NCBI GenBank assembly: GCA_030148365.1
Contig: JASBTO010000253.1
Location: 1-11,388 of the forward strand
Length of the DNA: 11,388 bases
DNA from: Kangiellaceae bacterium
Lineage (GTDB): Bacteria > Pseudomonadota > Gammaproteobacteria > Enterobacterales > Kangiellaceae
Direction: 5' to 3'
In this document: piece by piece, positions 7,088 to 11,388 of the stretch
Numbering within the stretch: position 1 is the stretch's first letter
Layout: each line of letters begins with the position of its first letter
The notes under the pieces: generated by a model
The model's database searches: none
What the model was told of the DNA's origin: nothing
Seen by the model: the letters and a program-made list of their open reading frames with translations, nothing else
Translations under genes and position numbers: made by a program

Positions 7088-9013
7088 ATGACAGCAACGG
7101 CTCACAAAGAAACCCACAGTTTCCAGACTGAAGTCTCCCAGTTGCTGCACCTGATGGTGCACTCACTTTATTCCAACAAGGAAATCTTCCTTCGCGAGCT
7201 GATTTCCAATGCCTCGGATGCTGCCGACAAGCTCCGGTTCAAGGCGCTTGCCGATGACAGCCTTTACGGAGGTGATCCTAATCTCCGGATCCGCATCACC
7301 ACCGACAAGGATGCCGGCACCCTGACCATATCCGATAACGGGATCGGCATGACCCGGGATGACATCGTGGTGCATCTGGGTACTATCGCCAAGTCCGGCA
7401 CCTCCGAGTTTCTCAAGAACCTGACCGGCGACGAGAAAAAGGATTCCCATCTGATTGGTCAGTTCGGCGTCGGTTTTTATTCCGCGTTTATTGTTGCCGA
7501 CAGGGTCACGGTCATTTCCCGGGCTGCGGGTACCGATGCGGACGAAGGCGTGCGTTGGACGTCTGCCGGTGACGGTGAATTCGAGGTTGAGACGGTTGAA
7601 AAAGCCACCCGTGGCACCGACGTTATTCTGCACCTGAAGGAAGACGAGAAGGAATTTCTGGAAACCTATCGTTTGCGCACCATTATCGGTAAGTACTCCG
7701 ATCATATCGCCTTGCCGGTGGAGTTGGAGAAATCTGATTTCAGCGAGTCTGAAGAAGAGAGCGACGAGCAAAAGCAAGACAAGGCGCCGGAGTTTGAAGC
7801 CGTCAACAAGGCCACTGCACTCTGGACGCGGCCCAAGAATGACATCAGCGACGAGGAGTATCAGGAGTTCTACAAGCATATCTCCCACGACTTCACCGAC
7901 CCGCTGACCTGGTCCCATAACCGGGTGGAAGGTACCCAGGAATACACCAGCCTGCTGTATATCCCGGCTAAGGCACCGTTTGATTTGTGGAACCGTGACC
8001 GCGCCCGCGGCGTCAAGCTGTACGTGAAGCGCGTATTCATCATGGACGATGCCGAGCAGTTCCTGCCGGTCTACCTGCGTTTTGTGCGCGGAGTACTCGA
8101 CTCCAATGATCTGCCGCTGAATATTTCCCGGGAGATCCTGCAGGACAGCCGGGTCACCCAGACCCTGCGTAACGCCTGCGTCAAGCGCACCCTGGGCATG
8201 CTCGATTCCATGGCGACGACCGACAGCGAGAAATATCAGTCCTTCTGGGACGAGTTCGGTCAGGTGCTCAAAGAAGGCGTTGCCGAAGATCACGGCAACA
8301 AGGAAAAGATCGCCAAGTTGCTGCGCTTCTCGTCAACCCATACGGACGTTGAAAAGCAGGATGTCTCACTCGATGACTATATTGCCCGCATGAAGCCAGG
8401 CCAGGACAAGATCTACTACATTGCCAGCGAGAGCTTCCTGGCGGCGAAAAACAGCCCCCACCTGGAAGTGTTCCGCAAAAAGGGCATTGAAGTTTTGCTG
8501 ATGTCCGATCGCATTGACGAGTGGGCGGTTTCCTACCTGGAAGAATATGACGGCAAGAAGCTGCAGTCGGTAACCCAGGGCGCACTGGATCTCGGCGATC
8601 TTGAAGATGCCGACGAAAAGGCTGCCCGAGAGAAGGCCTCATCCGAGCACGAAGCTCTGGTGAGCCGGGTGAAAACGGCGCTGGGCGACAAGGTTGAAGA
8701 CGTGCGGGTGACGCTGAGGCTTACGGAAACGCCAGCCTGTATTGTCGCCAGTGAGCAGTCCATGCCGCCACAGATGGTACGCATCATGAAGGCTGCCGGC
8801 CAGCAGGTACCGGATTCCAAACCGGTATTTGAAATCAATCCCGATCACGCGTTGGTCAGGATGGTCGACCAGGAGGCGGACGAAGATCGCTTTGCCGATT
8901 GGGTGGAAATCCTGTTTGATCAGGCCATGTTGGCGGAAAGCGGTCAATTGGAAGACCCCGCCGGATTCGCCGGTCGGCTCAACAAACTGTTGCTGCAGCT
9001 GAGCAAGTCCTGA
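7088..9013 (+). CDS. htpG: Chaperone protein HtpG (bacterial Hsp90)
   Basis: ATP-dependent homodimeric chaperone that remodels client proteins in the cytosol, often together with DnaK. It has 641 residues (E. coli 624). The N-terminal GHKL ATPase shows E37 and N41 in RELISNASDAADKLRF, DNGIGM from D83, GTIAKSGTSEF as lid, GQFGVGFYSAFIVAD near 124 and GTDVILHL. An acidic charged linker (SESEEESDEQKQDK) leads to the middle domain with NLPLNISREILQ. The C-terminal dimerisation domain includes SEQSMPPQMVRIMKAAGQ. The start is ATG 7088 with AAGGAG nine bases upstream; an in-frame start at 7046 lacks this. It has its own sigma-32 promoter and a strong terminator, so it is transcribed apart from its neighbours under heat stress. 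No motif is missing. Confidence 0.98.
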   Translation: MTATAHKETHSFQTEVSQLLHLMVHSLYSNKEIFLRELISNASDAADKLRFKALADDSLYGGDPNLRIRITTDKDAGTLTISDNGIGMTRDDIVVHLGTIAKSGTSEFLKNLTGDEKKDSHLIGQFGVGFYSAFIVADRVTVISRAAGTDADEGVRWTSAGDGEFEVETVEKATRGTDVILHLKEDEKEFLETYRLRTIIGKYSDHIALPVELEKSDFSESEEESDEQKQDKAPEFEAVNKATALWTRPKNDISDEEYQEFYKHISHDFTDPLTWSHNRVEGTQEYTSLLYIPAKAPFDLWNRDRARGVKLYVKRVFIMDDAEQFLPVYLRFVRGVLDSNDLPLNISREILQDSRVTQTLRNACVKRTLGMLDSMATTDSEKYQSFWDEFGQVLKEGVAEDHGNKEKIAKLLRFSSTHTDVEKQDVSLDDYIARMKPGQDKIYYIASESFLAAKNSPHLEVFRKKGIEVLLMSDRIDEWAVSYLEEYDGKKLQSVTQGALDLGDLEDADEKAAREKASSEHEALVSRVKTALGDKVEDVRVTLRLTETPACIVASEQSMPPQMVRIMKAAGQQVPDSKPVFEINPDHALVRMVDQEADEDRFADWVEILFDQAMLAESGQLEDPAGFAGRLNKLLLQLSKS

Positions 9014-9080
9014 GCCTGAAAAGTGATGCCGCTCAGCACTTTGCAGGGCGGTATCCGGTCGGATTTTAAGGGGCAATCCC

Positions 9081-9109
9081 TTGTAACCGGGAGCGTGTAA
9101 CTGTATCTT
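9081..9109 (+). promoter_or_regulatory. Possible adk promoter overlapping the htpG terminator
   Basis: TTGTAA (9081-9086) and TATCTT (9104-9109) are 17 bases apart, each with four of six consensus matches. The -10 lies in the loop and right arm of the htpG terminator hairpin. A start near 9116 would leave a leader of about 40 bases before adk. The alternative is that adk is served by read-through or by a promoter I do not recognise. Confidence 0.3.
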
Positions 9110-9126
9110 ACACGCTCTTTTTTATT
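9091..9126 (+). terminator. Intrinsic terminator after htpG
   Basis: A perfect ten-base stem, GAGCGTGTAA (9091-9100) with TTACACGCTC (9108-9117), has a seven-base loop and is followed by six T. It lies 78 bases after the htpG stop and 31 bases before the adk ATG, separating heat-shock transcription from adk-hemH. A smaller hairpin (AAGGG/CCCTT, about 9068-9082) sits just before it. Confidence 0.92.
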
Positions 9127-9156
9127 GTTGGTTCATGTTCCGGAGACGTGACGGAA

Positions 9157-9822
9157 ATGCGCATAATTCTGCTCGGCGCGCCAGGTGCAGGCAAAGGCAC
9201 TCAAGCCCAATTCATCAAGGAAAAGTACCAGATCCCGCAGATCTCCACCGGAGATATGCTGAGGGCCGCCGTCAAAGCGGGTACTGAAATGGGCCTCGCC
9301 GCCAAGAAATTCATGGATGCCGGTGCACTGGTTCCCGACGATGTTATTGTCGGGCTGGTCAAGGAGCGGGTTTCGGAAGCGGATTGTGACAAAGGTTATT
9401 TGCTGGACGGCTTCCCGCGTACCATTCCCCAGGCTGATGCCATGCGGGAACTCGGTATTGATGTTGATTACGTTATTGAAATCGACGTCGACAGCGAAGA
9501 AATCGTCAAGCGCCTTTCAGGCCGTCGGGTTCACCCCGCATCCGGACGGGTTTACCACACCCTGTTTCATCCGCCAAAACAGCAAGGCATTGACGACGAA
9601 ACCGGTGAGCCCCTCATCCAGCGTGATGACGACAAGGAAGACACCGTGCGCACCCGGCTCGACGTCTACAAGAACCAGACCAGTCCACTGATCGCCTATT
9701 ACTCCGATTGGGCAGCGAAAGAGCCGGAACAAGCTCCCCTGTATGTCAACATCAAGGGTGTCGGCTCGGTCGAGTCCATTCGTGACGAGATCTTTGCCGC
9801 GCTGGACAGCTCCGCCAACTAG
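9157..9822 (+). CDS. adk: Adenylate kinase
   Basis: Cytosolic enzyme catalysing ATP + AMP = 2 ADP; essential for adenylate balance. It has 221 residues (E. coli 214). The P-loop GAPGAGKGT is at 7-15, the AMP-binding part contains QISTGDMLRAAVK, and DGFPRT is conserved. It is a long-form kinase with a full LID (GRRVHPASGRVYHTLFHPP through RDDDKEDTVRTRL) and no zinc cysteines. The start is ATG 9157 (MRIILLGAPG, as in E. coli), with GGAG 11 bases upstream; the GTG at 9148 sits too close to that site. It follows the htpG terminator by only 30 bases and is followed by hemH after two bases. The extra C-terminal residues (DSSAN) are unremarkable. Confidence 0.98.
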   Translation: MRIILLGAPGAGKGTQAQFIKEKYQIPQISTGDMLRAAVKAGTEMGLAAKKFMDAGALVPDDVIVGLVKERVSEADCDKGYLLDGFPRTIPQADAMRELGIDVDYVIEIDVDSEEIVKRLSGRRVHPASGRVYHTLFHPPKQQGIDDETGEPLIQRDDDKEDTVRTRLDVYKNQTSPLIAYYSDWAAKEPEQAPLYVNIKGVGSVESIRDEIFAALDSSAN

Positions 9823-9824
9823 CC

Positions 9825-10799
9825 TTGGACAAAAATACCGGCATTCTGCTCTGTAATCTGGGCACGCCTGACGCGCCGACCGCTTCTGCAGTGCGGCGCT
9901 ATCTTGCCGAGTTCCTCAGGGATCCCAGAGTCGTCGCCATCCCCAAGCTGGTCTGGTACCCAATCCTTTACGGGATTGTCCTGCGTACCCGCCCGAAAAA
10001 AGTCGCGAAGCTCTACGAAAAAATCTGGACCGAAGAAGGCTCACCACTGCTGGCCATCAGCAAGCAGCAGGCCAGGTCCCTGAAGGAGGACCTGGCCAGG
10101 CAATACAACACAGACATTTCTGTAGAAGTCGGCATGACCTACGGTACGCCTTCAATCAAGTCCGGTCTGGCAAAGCTGGTAGAGCAGGGGGTCGAAAGAG
10201 TGGTTGTACTCCCCATGTATCCCCAATATTGCACCGCTACTACAGAATCGGTTTTTGACCGTATCAAGTGGGCCCGGAAGGAACTACCGGATAATATAGC
10301 CATCGACTGCATCAACAATTACCACGATCATCCCGGCTATATTTCAGCACTGACCGATTCCATCAAAAAGCATTGGGCAGAACGTGGCAAGCAGGACAAA
10401 CTGTTGTTCTCCTTCCATGGCGTGCCACAGCGCCTGACCCGTCAGGGCGATCCCTATGAAAGCCAGTGCCGCAAGACGGCCGATCTCGTTGTCAGGGCTC
10501 TGGAGCTCGACGACAATGAATGGGAAATCAGCTTCCAGTCCAGATTCGGCAAAGAAGAGTGGTTGAAACCTTATACCGACCAACTTCTCACCCAGTGGGC
10601 AAAGGACGGTGTAAAAAGCGTCGATGTCATCAGCCCTGGTTTTTCAGCCGACTGTTTGGAAACCCTCGAAGAGATTGCTATTCTCAACCGGGAGATATTT
10701 CTTGAGCAGGGTGGTAGGGAGTACCGGTATATTGCGGCTTTGAACGCTCATACGGACTTTTTGAAAGACATAATCGAGAAAAACTTATTAAATAGTTGA
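9825..10799 (+). CDS. hemH: Ferrochelatase
   Basis: Inserts Fe2+ into protoporphyrin IX, the last step of protohaem synthesis. It has 324 residues (E. coli 320). The N-terminus GILLCNLGTPDAPT matches the family. Catalytic H198 lies in FSFHGVPQRLTRQGDPY, followed by FQSRFGKEEWLKPYTD and the signature SPGFSADCLETLEEIAILNRE with the conserved glutamate. The best start is TTG at 9825, two bases after the adk TAG; no in-frame ATG or GTG fits the family N-terminus and no Shine-Dalgarno is visible, so translation is probably coupled to adk termination. The adk-hemH order is as in E. coli. The 3' end grows AT-rich, leading into the next gene. Confidence 0.97.
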   Translation: MDKNTGILLCNLGTPDAPTASAVRRYLAEFLRDPRVVAIPKLVWYPILYGIVLRTRPKKVAKLYEKIWTEEGSPLLAISKQQARSLKEDLARQYNTDISVEVGMTYGTPSIKSGLAKLVEQGVERVVVLPMYPQYCTATTESVFDRIKWARKELPDNIAIDCINNYHDHPGYISALTDSIKKHWAERGKQDKLLFSFHGVPQRLTRQGDPYESQCRKTADLVVRALELDDNEWEISFQSRFGKEEWLKPYTDQLLTQWAKDGVKSVDVISPGFSADCLETLEEIAILNREIFLEQGGREYRYIAALNAHTDFLKDIIEKNLLNS

Positions 10800-10803
10800 A
10801 CTA

Positions 10804-10828
10804 TGTGGCCAGATGGATACTGGCCACA
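10804..10828. terminator. Perfect hairpin after hemH, possible weak terminator
   Basis: TGTGGCCAG (10804-10812) and CTGGCCACA (10820-10828) form a nine-base perfect stem with a seven-base loop, five bases after the hemH stop. There is no T run after it (AATAATAAG follows), so it may be an inefficient terminator, an RNA-stabilising 3' hairpin, or an operator for the downstream gene, whose start is 30 bases away. Confidence 0.45.
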
Positions 10829-10845
10829 ATAATAAGAATCTTGTG

Positions 10846-10852
10846 AAGGGAG
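10846..10852 (+). promoter_or_regulatory. Ribosome binding site that decides the start of the propeller gene
   Basis: AAGGGAG, a near-perfect Shine-Dalgarno, ends six bases before TTG 10859. The alternative ATG at 10907 has nothing comparable upstream. An in-frame TAG at 10853-10855 excludes a longer start. Confidence 0.6.
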
Positions 10853-10858
10853 TAGAAT

Positions 10859-11388
10859 TTGACTCATTCAGTTAATTTACTAATAGCGATCCCGTGTGCC
10901 AAGTGTATGCGAGCTTTGCTTCTATTTTCGACCTTATTACTCCTGCCATTATCTGCTCCTGCCGATTATACAATCGAAAAAAGAGATCTTGTTTTCCACC
11001 CGGTTGAAAGCCTTTCGCAAAATTCTGTGCGGGAGATTATCAAGGATTCTCGGGGCTACATCTGGCTGGCTACTGAAGCAGGGGCAAATCGGTTCGATGG
11101 TTATAAAATCGAAGTGTTCCAAAAAAAGAATACAGGCCTGCCAGATAATATAATCCGAGCTTTTCATTCCGATAAGAATGGTGATCTTTGGATTGGTACA
11201 GCTAATGGTTTGGCCAAGCTCGATCAAGGAACGCAGGAAGTAATTGTCTACGAGACTAAAATAAATAATCGACCGAGAAAAAGGAAGATAAACGTCATAG
11301 CAGAATACACTCGAGATAAACTGCTAATTGGCACAGGAGAAGGCTTGCTCACCTTTGATTTTAACACAGAGCTGGTTCAGCCGTTTCC
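10859..11388 (+). CDS. Exported sensor with regulator-propeller (Reg_prop) repeats, N-terminal part
   Basis: Only the first 176 codons are in the window. The preferred start is TTG 10859 with a strong Shine-Dalgarno; ATG 10907 (residue 17) is the alternative and would give a more compact signal peptide. A basic residue plus hydrophobic core (MRALLLFSTLLLLPLSAPA) ends with probable cleavage after A35, so the following part should be periplasmic. Propeller blades recur: SVREIIKDSRGYIWLATEAG with NRFDGY, then NIIRAFHSDKNGDLWIGTANG with LAKLD, then INVIAEYTRDKLLIGTGEG with LLTFD. Such beta-propellers usually form the sensor of hybrid histidine kinases or GGDEF proteins, with a membrane segment and output domain further on; the output here lies outside the window. 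Base composition is clearly more AT-rich than in the upstream genes. The ligand is unknown. Confidence 0.85.
   Translation, partial: MTHSVNLLIAIPCAKCMRALLLFSTLLLLPLSAPADYTIEKRDLVFHPVESLSQNSVREIIKDSRGYIWLATEAGANRFDGYKIEVFQKKNTGLPDNIIRAFHSDKNGDLWIGTANGLAKLDQGTQEVIVYETKINNRPRKRKINVIAEYTRDKLLIGTGEGLLTFDFNTELVQPF

Noticed and set aside
6206..7162. 318-codon minus-strand open frame
   Set aside because: It lies opposite the recR end, the methyltransferase and the htpG start; no motif is recognised and the sense genes explain the sequence.
7163..8293. 376-codon minus-strand open frame within htpG
   Set aside because: Long antisense frames opposite Hsp90 genes are a known by-product of codon bias; no start signal or recognisable domain.
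10896..11153. 85-codon plus-strand open frame overlapping the propeller gene in another frame
   Set aside because: The overlapping frame shows a signal peptide and repeated propeller motifs; this one shows none.

Overview
The window reads as a chromosomal core segment of a gammaproteobacterium. The gene order dnaX - ybaB - recR - (O-methyltransferase) - htpG - adk - hemH is that of the Escherichia coli dnaX-hemH region with one extra gene. DnaX keeps the E. coli residue numbering for its AAA+ and zinc motifs. A 4.5S RNA gene (ffs) lies directly upstream of dnaX, an arrangement I recall from Pseudomonas. I cannot name a genus. Most of the window is moderately GC-rich with normal codon use; the last ~550 bases are visibly more AT-rich.

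Layout. (1) Positions 1-2663, minus strand: the N-terminal 887 residues of a membrane-anchored cyclic-di-GMP enzyme (MASE1-like membrane domain, two PAS domains, GGDEF, EAL), cut by the left edge. (2) 2664-3011: divergent intergenic region with an interrupted palindrome next to the minus-strand gene and a promoter for ffs. (3) 3012-3121: 4.5S signal recognition particle RNA. (4) 3214-6964: a tightly packed plus-strand run of dnaX, ybaB, recR and a SAM-dependent O-methyltransferase, joined by a 4-base overlap and gaps of 4 and 19 bases. (5) 6965-9126: htpG with its own heat-shock (sigma-32) promoter and a strong intrinsic terminator. (6) 9157-10799: adk and hemH, two bases apart. (7) 10859 to the right edge: the start of an exported sensor protein with regulator-propeller repeats.

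The genes cover replication (DnaX clamp loader), recombination repair and replication-fork or nucleoid functions (RecR, YbaB), protein targeting (4.5S RNA), protein folding under stress (HtpG), nucleotide balance (Adk) and the last step of haem synthesis (HemH). They share transcription more than a single pathway. Signalling genes sit at both ends.

The most notable signal is inside dnaX: a run of ten A followed by G, in the same reading phase as the E. coli A-AAA-AAG frameshift heptamer. Stops follow closely in both other frames and there is a perfect inverted repeat downstream. This would give a 382-residue gamma-like product beside the 724-residue tau. I saw no CRISPR array, insertion sequence, tRNA or phage gene. 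Apart from the right edge the window is ordinary core genome.
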